The notes: generated by a model from the sequence alone, not told the origin. Numbered from the stretch's first letter, positions 8,014 through 15,252 are shown. The stretch is DNA of 37,153 nucleotides from UBA7672 sp031419455 (GCA_031419455.1 JANOKS010000158.1:1-37153), one strand, 5' to 3'. Made by a program: numbers and translations.

Positions 8014-8591
8014 TGTCGGTCCAGGCAAACCACGCCAACAACGACCTGCGCATCGAGATGGTGCGCAATCTCAACGACTTCATGAAGGTCGTCGCGATCC
8101 GCGCGTCCGTGTTCCTTGCGGAGCAGGACTGCCCCTATGACGAGGAGTTCGACAACAACGACCTCTCTGCGACGCACCTCATCGCCTACCTCCGCAACGA
8201 GCCGGTCGCGACGCTGCGCATCCGCTGGTTCGCCTCGTTCGCCAAGATCGAACGCGTGTGCGTGATGAAACACGTGCGCGGCGGCGCGCTGGTCAAGCTG
8301 TTGATCGAGACCGCCGTCGACATGATCGGCCGCAAGGGCTACCGCAACGTGCTCGGCTACATCCAGAAGCGGCTCGTGCCGTTCTGGAAGCAGCTCGGCT
8401 TCCACCCGCGCGAAGGCCGGGAAGGCTTCCGCTTCTCGGACTACGACTACGTCGAATGCTATCGCGAACTGGCCGCCCGCAACGACGCCGTCACGATGGA
8501 TAGCGATCCCTACATGGTGATGCGGCCCGAGGGTGAGTGGGATGAGGAGAGTGTCCTCGACCGCTCGGCCGCGAGACCCGCGGTCGCCTAG
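8010..8591 (+). CDS. GNAT-family N-acetyltransferase
   Basis: A 193-residue cytoplasmic acyl-CoA transferase. IRASVFLAEQDCPYDEEFD matches the beginning of many GNAT enzymes. ATLRIRWFASFAKIERVCVMKHVRGGALVKLLIE matches strands 4-5 and the acetyl-CoA-binding helix, and PFWKQLGFHPR is the usual C-terminal element. The ATG at 8010 has GGAG eight bases upstream and overlaps the stop of the preceding gene, which points to translational coupling. The C-terminal 40 residues (acidic, after YRELAARN) lie outside the domain. The acyl acceptor is unknown. Confidence 0.82.
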   Translation: MMSVQANHANNDLRIEMVRNLNDFMKVVAIRASVFLAEQDCPYDEEFDNNDLSATHLIAYLRNEPVATLRIRWFASFAKIERVCVMKHVRGGALVKLLIETAVDMIGRKGYRNVLGYIQKRLVPFWKQLGFHPREGREGFRFSDYDYVECYRELAARNDAVTMDSDPYMVMRPEGEWDEESVLDRSAARPAVA

Positions 8592-8635
8592 ACCAGCTTT
8601 TCTCCCTCGCAGCCTTCCAACTCCAGGGTCTCCCC

Positions 8636-9205
8636 ATGGACGTGTCCCCCTGCCGCCTTGTCTGCGTCGATCTGCAGGCTGACGCCGTCCCTGATCGCGC
8701 GCCCGACCCGAAAGCGAACAGCGCGGCGCGCCAGCTTCTCACGCTTGGGCGCCGCCTCGGCTGGACGATTGCACACACGCGCCGCCGCACGCACCAGCCG
8801 CTGATCCGCACGCGCAACACCGGCGCCGCCACCGGCCTCAACCCGCTGATGTCGGAGCCGGTCTTCTTCCACGACACCCGATCCCTCGCCGAGAGCCATG
8901 GCCTCGCCGCTTTGCTGCACGAATGGCGCGGGGAGACCATCCTTGTCGCCGCCTTCGATCCGATGGCGCTCTCGTCCCTCGTGCTCGCCTGCCACGAGCC
9001 CGGCCCGCGCCTGCTTCTGGTCGAGGACGTGACGCCGCTCAGCGACCTGCGCGCCGCAACGCCCGTGAGCGCATTTCACGGCAAGGGCTGGAAAGGCGCC
9101 TTCGGCCAGATCACCCTCGCCGAACTCATCACCCGCGCCAACCGCCAGGGCGTGCACCTGTTCCCCGCCACCGCTGGCGAACGCCCCCGCCCCATGCCAA
9201 TCTGA
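8636..9205 (+). CDS. Isochorismatase-like protein, catalytic residues degenerate
   Basis: A 189-residue protein whose outline follows the cysteine-hydrolase (isochorismatase-like) fold. An early strand has an acidic residue (LVCVDLQAD, Asp12), followed by GWTIAHTRRRT, ILVAAFDPMALSSLVLAC, and a late RLLLVEDVTPL. In active members the triad is Asp-Lys-Cys. Here the Cys position near 'FDPMALSS' is not Cys and the expected Lys region reads FFHDTRSL. It may therefore be a pseudoenzyme or have another activity. It lies 44 bases after the acetyltransferase gene and could share its transcript. The family assignment is by visual pattern only. Confidence 0.6.
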   Translation: MDVSPCRLVCVDLQADAVPDRAPDPKANSAARQLLTLGRRLGWTIAHTRRRTHQPLIRTRNTGAATGLNPLMSEPVFFHDTRSLAESHGLAALLHEWRGETILVAAFDPMALSSLVLACHEPGPRLLLVEDVTPLSDLRAATPVSAFHGKGWKGAFGQITLAELITRANRQGVHLFPATAGERPRPMPI

Positions 9206-9239
9206 CCCCCAGAGAGCACAAGGTCCGGGGAGAGAAACA

Positions 9240-10451
9240 TTGCGCCTGATCGCGATCGCCGCGGCACTCGCTGCGGCCGCCTGCACCACGACGCCAACAA
9301 CCTTCTCCCCGCGACTCGCCGAGCCGCGCCTCGCCGTTGTGGACGAGACCAACCTCACCGAGGCCCAGCGCGAGATGCTTGCAAGCCGCTCCGGCCTCAA
9401 CATCTACCGCACGCTCGCTCACCATGTTGACCTCTACAACCGGTGGTCGCCCCTGGGCCAGGTCCTGCTGAACAACCAGTCCATCTCGCCGCGCCATCGC
9501 GAGCTTGCAATGCTCCGCATGGGCTGGCTCTGCCAGTCGCCCTATGAATGGTCGCAGCACGCGCGCATCGCCAAAGCGTCAGCTGGAATAAGCGAAGCCG
9601 AAGTCCGCGCCATCGCCGCCACGCCCGACAGCCCCGCCTGGTCAGACATCGACCGCGCCGTCCTGAAGATGGCCGACGAGCTGCGCTACGACGCCATCAT
9701 CTCCGATGCGACGTGGACGGAACTCCGCAAGGTCTACACCGACGCGCAGGTCATGGAGCTGCTCTTCACCGCCGCGCAATACCAGCTCGTCTCGATGGCC
9801 CTCAACACGCTCGGCATCCAGGTCGAGCCCGAAGCCGTCGACCATATGCCCACCGGCATAACCGCGCCGCCGCTCGCAACGCGCCCCACCGCCCAGCGTC
9901 TCTCCCGTCCACGCATCGCCCCTGTCGAGTCCGCGCAATGGACGCCGGAACAGCGCGTCCTCGCCGCGCCGCAGATCCGCCCCGACGGGTCGCTCTTCAA
10001 TCTCTACAAGACCATGCTCGCCAACCCGCGCCTCTATGGCCCGCGCGTCCGCTTCGGCTCCTACCTCCAGCGCGATTCACTGCTCGATCCGGAAACCCGC
10101 GAACTCCTGATCCTGCGGACCGCCTGGAACATCCGCACCAACTACGAATGGGCGCACCATGTCGAAGCGGCAAAAGCCGCAGGCCTTGCCGATGCACAGA
10201 TCGCCGCCATCGCCACGGGCCCCTCCGCGCCTGGCTGGACAGCCAGACAGCGCGCCGTGCTGACGGCCGCCGACGAACTCCGCCGCGAAGCGTTCATCTC
10301 CGATGCAACATGGAGCGAACTTGCCGCACATTTCGGCATGAAGGAGCGGATCGAGATTGTCTTCACGGTCGGCGGCTACACGATGACAGGACTTGCGATC
10401 AATTCATTCGGGATACAGACAGAGCCCGGCTATCCAGCTATGCCATCGTGA
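9240..10451 (+). CDS. Lipoprotein with two carboxymuconolactone decarboxylase-like domains
   Basis: A 403-residue protein with a short signal (MRLIAIAAALAAAAC) and a candidate lipidated Cys15, so probably membrane-anchored outside the cytoplasm. Two homologous CMD-like domains follow (about 40-195 and 225-395). Each carries the pattern R-E-L...LR...YEW..H...A..AG (SPYEWSQHARIAKASAG and TNYEWAHHVEAAKAAG) and a second helical part (AVLKMADELR / AVLTAADELR). Neither has the CxxC of AhpD-type peroxidases. The start is TTG at 9240 behind a strong GGGGAGAG site. A cytochrome-c lipoprotein gene follows after 29 bases. CMD proteins include lactone decarboxylases and peroxidase partners; the reaction here is unknown. 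Confidence 0.82.
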   Translation: MRLIAIAAALAAAACTTTPTTFSPRLAEPRLAVVDETNLTEAQREMLASRSGLNIYRTLAHHVDLYNRWSPLGQVLLNNQSISPRHRELAMLRMGWLCQSPYEWSQHARIAKASAGISEAEVRAIAATPDSPAWSDIDRAVLKMADELRYDAIISDATWTELRKVYTDAQVMELLFTAAQYQLVSMALNTLGIQVEPEAVDHMPTGITAPPLATRPTAQRLSRPRIAPVESAQWTPEQRVLAAPQIRPDGSLFNLYKTMLANPRLYGPRVRFGSYLQRDSLLDPETRELLILRTAWNIRTNYEWAHHVEAAKAAGLADAQIAAIATGPSAPGWTARQRAVLTAADELRREAFISDATWSELAAHFGMKERIEIVFTVGGYTMTGLAINSFGIQTEPGYPAMPS

Positions 10452-10480
10452 TTCAGACCAGCGCGCTCGAGGGGACCAAC

Positions 10481-10975
10481 GTGAATTTCCGTAATGCATT
10501 CCTGACGATCTCCACACTCGCCCTGCTCGCGGCGTGCACGCCTGCCTCTGAAGAGCCGGCGCCTGCCACGCCGCCTCCGGCGCCGATCGCGGAAGACCCC
10601 ATCGCTCCCAGCGGCCCGGCCGCCGAGAACACCACCGATAGCCTCTCGACCGCCCCTGTCGATGCAGCAGCGCCAGCCGCCGCGCCGGCGCCAGCCATCC
10701 CCGCCCCCTCAACCGGCCCGTCGGCCGAAGAAGTCGCCAACGGACGCGCCGTCTATGCCGGCGCCGGTTCCTGCGCGATGTGCCACGGTCCCACCGGCCA
10801 GGGCACGCAGATGGGCGTCGCCCTCACCGCTGGCCTCGACTACGACGCCATCAAGGAAAAGATCGTGAAGGGCGTCGTCAGCCCCGGCGAGAAGATGCCG
10901 CCCATGGGCGCTGCCCTCTCCGCCGACCAGCTCGACGACCTCTCGAAATTCGTCGCCGCAGGCCTGCCGCAGTAA
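10481..10975 (+). CDS. c-type cytochrome lipoprotein
   Basis: A 164-residue small electron carrier. The signal (NFRNAFLTISTLALLAAC) ends at lipidated Cys19. A Pro/Ala-rich tether follows (about 20-82), then a single class I cytochrome c domain with the haem site Cys98-x-x-Cys101-His102 (CAMCH). Met139 or Met142 in GEKMPPM is the likely axial ligand. The GTG start at 10481 has GAGGGG six bases upstream. It lies directly after the tandem-CMD lipoprotein gene and is probably co-transcribed with it, so the two may form an envelope redox pair; that link is inference. Confidence 0.88.
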   Translation: MNFRNAFLTISTLALLAACTPASEEPAPATPPPAPIAEDPIAPSGPAAENTTDSLSTAPVDAAAPAAAPAPAIPAPSTGPSAEEVANGRAVYAGAGSCAMCHGPTGQGTQMGVALTAGLDYDAIKEKIVKGVVSPGEKMPPMGAALSADQLDDLSKFVAAGLPQ

Positions 10976-11001
10976 CGCGGAGACCTGCGGGAAGGACGAC
11001 C

Positions 11002-11694
11002 ATGTCGAAGCTGTATTTTTCCTACGCCGCCATGAACGCCGGCAAGTCCACCGTGCTGCTGCAGGCGTCCTACAACTACGAAGAGCGCGGCATGCGTTCG
11101 CTGCTGTTCACGTCGGCCCTTTACGCCCAAGCCGAAGAAGGCCGGATCACCTCGCGCATCGGCATCAGCGCCACCTCGCTTCTCTATGGCCAGGCCGACG
11201 ATCTGCACGCCTGGATCAACCGCGAGCATCGCAGGAAGAAGATCGCCTGCGTCTTTGTCGATGAAGCTCAGTTCCTGACCAAGCCTCAGGTCTGGCAGCT
11301 GGCGCGCGTCGCCGACCGTCTCGGCATCCCGGTGCTCTGCTATGGCCTGCGCACCGATTTCCGCGGCGAACTCTTCCCCGGCTCCGCCGAACTCCTCGCC
11401 ATCGCCGACAATCTCCGCGAGATCCGCACTATCTGCCATTGCGGCCGCAAGGCCACCATGGTTGTCCGCCGTACAGCCGACGGCCGGGCGCTCACCAGCG
11501 GCGATCAGGTCGGCATCGAGAAGTCGATGTATGTCTCGCTCTGCCGGTCGCACTGGGAAGAGGAAACCGGCCGCTGGCCAGTCTCCTCCGCGCTCAAGGC
11601 GAAGCCCGTGGCGCCGGCGCGGAAGAAAGCAGTCGCGAAGAAAGCGAAGCCCTCGCGCCGTTCAACAAGCCAAACCCGCCGCGCCACGCGCTAG
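11002..11694 (+). CDS. tdk: Thymidine kinase
   Basis: Phosphorylates thymidine to dTMP with ATP in nucleotide salvage. The 230-residue protein is a TK1-type enzyme: P-loop AAMNAGKST (9-17), Walker B/catalytic base Glu88 in VFVDEAQF, and the lasso region YGLRTDFRGELFPGS. The zinc ligands are Cys145, Cys147, Cys181 and His184, from TICHCG and LCRSHW. An unusual Lys/Arg/Ala-rich tail (about 200-230) extends beyond the normal family end, resembling low-complexity tails of nucleic-acid-binding proteins. The ATG at 11002 has AAGGAC upstream. The gene ends two bases from the stop of the convergent MerR-family gene. Confidence 0.95.
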   Translation: MSKLYFSYAAMNAGKSTVLLQASYNYEERGMRSLLFTSALYAQAEEGRITSRIGISATSLLYGQADDLHAWINREHRRKKIACVFVDEAQFLTKPQVWQLARVADRLGIPVLCYGLRTDFRGELFPGSAELLAIADNLREIRTICHCGRKATMVVRRTADGRALTSGDQVGIEKSMYVSLCRSHWEEETGRWPVSSALKAKPVAPARKKAVAKKAKPSRRSTSQTRRATR

Positions 11695-11696
11695 CC

Positions 11697-12467
11697 TCAC
11701 CCCTCCCTCGCCGCATGCGCCTTCATCGCATCGGTCAGCCACACCGCAAATCCGGGCGCGATCGTCTCATAGCGCTTCACGAAGTCCGGGTGCGAGAGAT
11801 AGAGATCGGCGAGTCCCGCATACGCCTGCGGCGCGCACGGTTTGCCCCACGCAGCCGCCACCCAAGCGCGATGCCGCTGGATCAAGCTATCCGCCAGACC
11901 GGAGTCCGGCGCGACGTCGCGCTTCATGCCCTCGGCCAGCGCGGTCTCGATGTCCCTCAACTCCTCCATCACCGCCTTCTGTTCGGCCTCGGACATACTC
12001 GTCCGCGCCTTGCGTGAGCGCGCGATGTCGTCCTTCATCGGATTGCCATGGCGCTCCACCAGCCAGACCTCGTATTCAGCCTGCTTCTCGGCCGAGAACC
12101 CCTTGTACAGATCAGCATTCGACATATGTGCCTCGCCCTTCATGGCAGCGACCGTGCGGTCAATGGTTTCAATGAGGACGCGGTAGCGTTCCTGCTCCGC
12201 TTCCAGCTTTTCGCGATGGCGCATCAGAACGCCGACCTGGTCCTCGCCCTCAAGATCCAGATGCGCCGCGATCTCACTCAGAGGCACGCCCAGCTCGCGA
12301 TGAAAAAGTATCCGCTGGAGCCGGAGCAGTTCGGCCCGGCCATAGTACCGGTAGCCATTCGCCCCGATGTGGGCCGGGGCAAGCAGCCCGATCTCGTCAT
12401 AATGGTGCAGCGCGCGCACCGTTACGCCCGAGATCGCAGCGACTTGCTTGACGGTCAGGTCCTTCAT
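11697..12467 (-). CDS. MerR-family regulator with TipAS effector domain
   Basis: A 256-residue transcription activator. The N-terminal MerR helix-turn-helix (KQVAAISGVTVRALHHYDEIGLL, about 7-30, then GYRYY) is followed by a long dimerising helix (about 75-120) and a C-terminal TipAS-like domain (about 120-250). TipAS domains bind thiopeptides and other hydrophobic antibiotics, so a drug-responsive role is possible, but the ligand here is unknown. The ATG at 12467 has AAGGGC about nine bases upstream; a start seven codons earlier would lie inside its own operator. A 19-bp dyad promoter sits directly upstream (12482-12504), indicating autoregulation. The next gene is divergent. Confidence 0.88.
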   Translation of the reverse strand: MKDLTVKQVAAISGVTVRALHHYDEIGLLAPAHIGANGYRYYGRAELLRLQRILFHRELGVPLSEIAAHLDLEGEDQVGVLMRHREKLEAEQERYRVLIETIDRTVAAMKGEAHMSNADLYKGFSAEKQAEYEVWLVERHGNPMKDDIARSRKARTSMSEAEQKAVMEELRDIETALAEGMKRDVAPDSGLADSLIQRHRAWVAAAWGKPCAPQAYAGLADLYLSHPDFVKRYETIAPGFAVWLTDAMKAHAAREG

Positions 12468-12481
12468 GACGCCCTTCTGCC

Positions 12482-12504
12482 CCCTCACGAGGCGTGAGGG
12501 TCAA
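12482..12504 (-). promoter_or_regulatory. MerR-type dyad operator/promoter
   Basis: CCCTCAC and GTGAGGG (plus 12482-12488 and 12494-12500) form a perfect 7-bp inverted repeat around a 5-bp spacer, 19 bp in total. The minus-strand -35 box TTGACC (12504-12499) overlaps its outer edge. A dyad placed between the -35 and -10 boxes is the hallmark of MerR-family autoregulated promoters. The -10 box is weak, as expected for an activator-dependent promoter. Confidence 0.65.
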
Positions 12505-12588
12505 CGGGTTTCTGCAGACCGTGATGGTTAATCTTCGCGCGGTCCGATAGTTGCTTGGGATACCCGAACGGTTCTGGGAGAGACGCAC

Positions 12589-13383
12589 ATGAACGGGACA
12601 AACACGCTGGAAAAGCAAACGCCGAACGCCAACACGGGCAATCCCTTCCCGTGGGCGGGGCAAGCGGACGAGACAGCCTGCAACTACGCCTTCGGCAACC
12701 TGATCCGCAGCCTCCCGCCTCGCATCGTGCTCGATGGCAAGCTGCATGCGCCGACCCTGATGGCCGCCATCGGCGCCGTCGCGGGTGTCGCAGCCCAGAT
12801 CTCGCTTCTCGCCGACGCCGAGAAGATGGAGAAGGTCACAGCGGAAAAGAAGCTCTCCGAGGTCACCCTCAAGGCCGACGGACGCATCTTCCTTTATGGC
12901 GATGCGCTCAACCAAATGCTCTACAGCGTCAACGATCCGGTGCTCGCCCGCTCTCGCGTGTGGAACATGATGGTCTCGGCCGCGCTGTCGAAGGGCCTGG
13001 ACCGCAAGGACCTGCCCAACGTGCCGGCCATGTTCCGGCATGTCAGCGACAGTTTCAACACGCCGAAGGAAGGCCGACCCTCCGTCGAGGAAAAGCTCCA
13101 GCCTGTGGCGTCCACGCGCGACCTGCTGAAACTGGCCGGCCCTGTCGCCTTCGCCGCCCTCGCGGGTGAGATCAGCCCCGCAATAACCGCGCAGGCGGGC
13201 ATCGCCAACCGGAAATCATGGGTCGCCATTACGGCCCAGGCCGCCGCCAACATGCTGCTCACTTCCTCGCGCATGATGACGCCGGCGCAGTGCCTCACCA
13301 TTGCGATGGAGTCGGCGATCTACGCCTCGAAGATGCGCGCGAACGCCCCGGCCGAAACCACGACTGTCGTGGGTCACGCGTAG
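12589..13383 (+). CDS. Conserved-looking hypothetical protein
   Basis: A 264-residue protein of unknown family. It begins polar (MNGTNTLEKQTPNANTGNPF), then a mostly alpha-helical sequence with hydrophobic helices at about 58-72 (LMAAIGAVAGVAAQISLLA) and 180-195 (LAGPVAFAALAGEISPAI). These are short and Ala-rich, so they may be packed core helices rather than membrane spans. There is no export signal and no catalytic motif I can name. The ATG at 12589 has GGGAGAG seven bases upstream. It is divergent from the TipAS-type regulator across a dyad-bearing promoter region and may be its target. Its stop codon overlaps the end of the convergent NTF2-like gene by 10 bases. Confidence 0.8.
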   Translation: MNGTNTLEKQTPNANTGNPFPWAGQADETACNYAFGNLIRSLPPRIVLDGKLHAPTLMAAIGAVAGVAAQISLLADAEKMEKVTAEKKLSEVTLKADGRIFLYGDALNQMLYSVNDPVLARSRVWNMMVSAALSKGLDRKDLPNVPAMFRHVSDSFNTPKEGRPSVEEKLQPVASTRDLLKLAGPVAFAALAGEISPAITAQAGIANRKSWVAITAQAAANMLLTSSRMMTPAQCLTIAMESAIYASKMRANAPAETTTVVGHA

Positions 13384-13727
13384 GCCGCGACCGACCTGAC
13401 CACTTTTCCATCCGCGTCCAGAATGAAAGTCTCGGTGACCTGCTGCTGGCGGTGGTTGGTGTAGAGGATGGTCAGGGCGTCGGACCCGGCGAAGACCTGT
13501 TCCACTTCGAAATAGAGGTCGCGCGCGAGATCGAGGGCCTTGCCCCAATAGTCCCGCAGCGCGGCCTTTCCCGTCAGCACATCGACATCCCTGCCCGTGA
13601 CCATCCGGATGCGCGGCGAATGGAACACCACATCGTCCGCATAGTGGGCGAGGATGGCTTCGAGATCATGGTCGTTCCACGCCTTCACCCATTCGCGGGC
13701 GAAGGTTTGTGATTCGTCTGGCGTCAT
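13374..13727 (-). CDS. NTF2-like / SnoaL-type protein
   Basis: A 117-residue single-domain protein of the NTF2-like cone fold. The opening helix (FAREWVKAWNDHDLEAILAHYADDVVFHSP) is characteristic, followed by TGKAALRDYW and strand-rich YTNHRQQQVTETFILDADGKVVRS. Members include polyketide cyclases, isomerases and ligand-binding proteins, so the reaction cannot be assigned. Its ATG overlaps the stop codon of the upstream caspase-like gene (ATGA at 13724-13727), so the two are probably translationally coupled. The 3' end overlaps the convergent unknown gene. Confidence 0.85.
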   Translation of the reverse strand: MTPDESQTFAREWVKAWNDHDLEAILAHYADDVVFHSPRIRMVTGRDVDVLTGKAALRDYWGKALDLARDLYFEVEQVFAGSDALTILYTNHRQQQVTETFILDADGKVVRSVAAYA

Positions 13728-14437
13728 CTGAAAGGGTCATCCCTGCAGCTTGCGTAGAGCACCAGATTGAGCGCCCGCGCCCGTCCTGATCTCGCAATCT
13801 CGCCCACCGGAATCGCATGCGTCGGCAACCACTTCGCATCCTGCGCGGGAAAATCCCCCATCATCCAGTAGACGTCTCTGCGATACTGCGCGCCATGGCC
13901 GCCAATGTAGATGATCGCATTGTCGGCCGCTTCGGACGCAGCCGCAAATTCCGCCAGCGCCCCGCGCGCCTCGTCCGCGCTCGCATCCAGCACCAGCATG
14001 GTCTGATAGCCCGCAGCGATCAGCGCCTCGGGGACGCGCTTCGCATCATGCGCCGCGCCCGGCAGCGAATAGGCGTCAGACTTCGAGTAGTCGGCATTGA
14101 CCAGCACCAGCGCGAGACGCGTCTCGCCCTTGTCCAGCCGGCGCTTCGGATCAGGCAGGACGCGCGGATAGTCCATCATCTGCCAGCCGCGCGAATGGAT
14201 CTGGTTGGCCTCCGCCATGCGTTTGGTGAATTTCTCGATCGACAAGGGTCGCTCGCCAATCACCTCGCACAGTGCGCTCGCGAATGGATTGCCGCCCTGA
14301 CTGGACCGGTCGCTGGTGAGGCGGCCGGCTTGGCCTGCATAGTAGATCAACGGCGCGGCGGGCGATGGCGCGGCCTGCGCGAATGCAGGGCTCGCGGAGG
14401 ATGCAGCGAGTGCAGCAATGAAGGTGCGGCGGTTCAT
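13724..14437 (-). CDS. Exported caspase-like (C14) protein with swapped p10-p20 order
   Basis: A 237-residue cysteine-peptidase-like protein. The N-terminus (NRRTFIAALAASSASPAFA, cleavage near residue 20) reads as a Tat-like export signal, so it should act outside the cytoplasm. Residues 106-237 form a p20-like caspase unit: RLALVLVNADYSKSDAYSLP, AAHDAKRV, His181 in YIGGHGAQ and Cys231 in YASCRDDPF. The protein ends six residues after that Cys. The p10-like unit, normally after the Cys, instead appears before it at about 29-92 (PLIYYAGQAGRLTSD, NPFASALCEVIG, GWQMMDYP). The start ATG at 14437 begins the signal peptide; no good ribosome site is visible, and a perfect hairpin lies 13 bases upstream. 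It overlaps the downstream NTF2-like gene. Family by motif; permutation is my reading. Confidence 0.8.
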   Translation of the reverse strand: MNRRTFIAALAASSASPAFAQAAPSPAAPLIYYAGQAGRLTSDRSSQGGNPFASALCEVIGERPLSIEKFTKRMAEANQIHSRGWQMMDYPRVLPDPKRRLDKGETRLALVLVNADYSKSDAYSLPGAAHDAKRVPEALIAAGYQTMLVLDASADEARGALAEFAAASEAADNAIIYIGGHGAQYRRDVYWMMGDFPAQDAKWLPTHAIPVGEIARSGRARALNLVLYASCRDDPFR

Positions 14438-14450
14438 GAGGCGGAGGGTA

Positions 14451-14491
14451 GCCGCTCCAGAAGGAGCGGCAAACCCCGTTTGTCGTGACAA
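14451..14491. other. Hairpin and small dyad in the divergent promoter gap
   Basis: GCCGCTCC and GGAGCGGC (14451-14458, 14463-14470) form an 8-bp perfect stem with a 4-base loop, 13 bases upstream of the caspase-like start codon. TTGTC-GT-GACAA at 14480-14491 is a second dyad. A TTGACA box at 14505-14510 faces the plus-strand gene at 14563, but no good -10 follows. These may be regulatory sites for the divergent pair. Confidence 0.35.
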
Positions 14492-14562
14492 GGGAGCCAT
14501 CCAGTTGACAGCAGGCCTCACCGGCGAAAGGTTTCGGTGAGCGATCCATGGGGAGACAGGGC

Positions 14563-15252
14563 ATGGGAATCGAGTTGAGGATGTTCCTGATACCGCGCGA
14601 CAACACCTTCCGTCCGGACGGGATTGCCGTCGCCAGACTCATCGCTTGGCTCAGGCGCGATCACTTCGTTCGTGGCGATCTCATTCATCGGATCACCCAG
14701 CGCAGGGCGGACGACAAGCCCATTGAGGATGCCAACTTGGCGGCGACTGAAGCGGGCGAGGTTCTCGCGTACTTCGAAGGACGGGACCATCTCCGCGAAG
14801 GCTTGCAACATCCTCTCGTGTCGCCGTTCGTCGATGGCGATGAAGGCAGTTACTATGATTTGGAACTCCGCTTCTCCGACGACTTCGTCACGACAGGAAG
14901 TGAAACTGTCGATCCGATCGACACAGTGTGTCGATGTGGAGAACAACTCGAATACTGGCCTGACAGCCGCGACGTGGATGTCTTCTATTCATCTCGCGTA
15001 CGCCTTGGGTGTCCCCGATGCGGCGAAGCCTTCAAACCGCAAGAAAAGCCAGCAAGCACTCGTAGCGCAGTTACAGGCGAGGACCTGCCGCCGATCATGG
15101 GCGGCATCACCTATCGCTTTGCCATCGTTGTCGACTGCGGCAAATCACTGCCCACGAACGAGACCGCCGAGCCCGCCACCACGGCCGAGTTCAAACGGGT
15201 GTGCGAAGCGGCGCTCGGCGTCGTCTTGTACGAGGTTGCCGAATTTCACTAA
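14563..15252 (+). CDS. Orphan protein with a Cys-x-Cys / Cys-x-x-Cys zinc-knuckle-like site
   Basis: A 229-residue protein I do not recognise. It is acidic and soluble, without signal peptide or membrane segments. Four cysteines in two close pairs (Cys123 and Cys125 in CRCGEQLEYW; Cys150 and Cys153 in CPRCGEAF) have the spacing of a structural zinc ribbon in the middle of the protein. Flanking parts (1-115 and 175-229) look alpha/beta. The ATG at 14563 has GGGAG about seven bases upstream; an ATG five codons earlier lacks one. Base composition is visibly less GC-rich than the neighbouring genes (more A/T third positions), a hint of recent acquisition. It ends 13 bases from the convergent serA. 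Confidence 0.75.
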   Translation: MGIELRMFLIPRDNTFRPDGIAVARLIAWLRRDHFVRGDLIHRITQRRADDKPIEDANLAATEAGEVLAYFEGRDHLREGLQHPLVSPFVDGDEGSYYDLELRFSDDFVTTGSETVDPIDTVCRCGEQLEYWPDSRDVDVFYSSRVRLGCPRCGEAFKPQEKPASTRSAVTGEDLPPIMGGITYRFAIVVDCGKSLPTNETAEPATTAEFKRVCEAALGVVLYEVAEFH

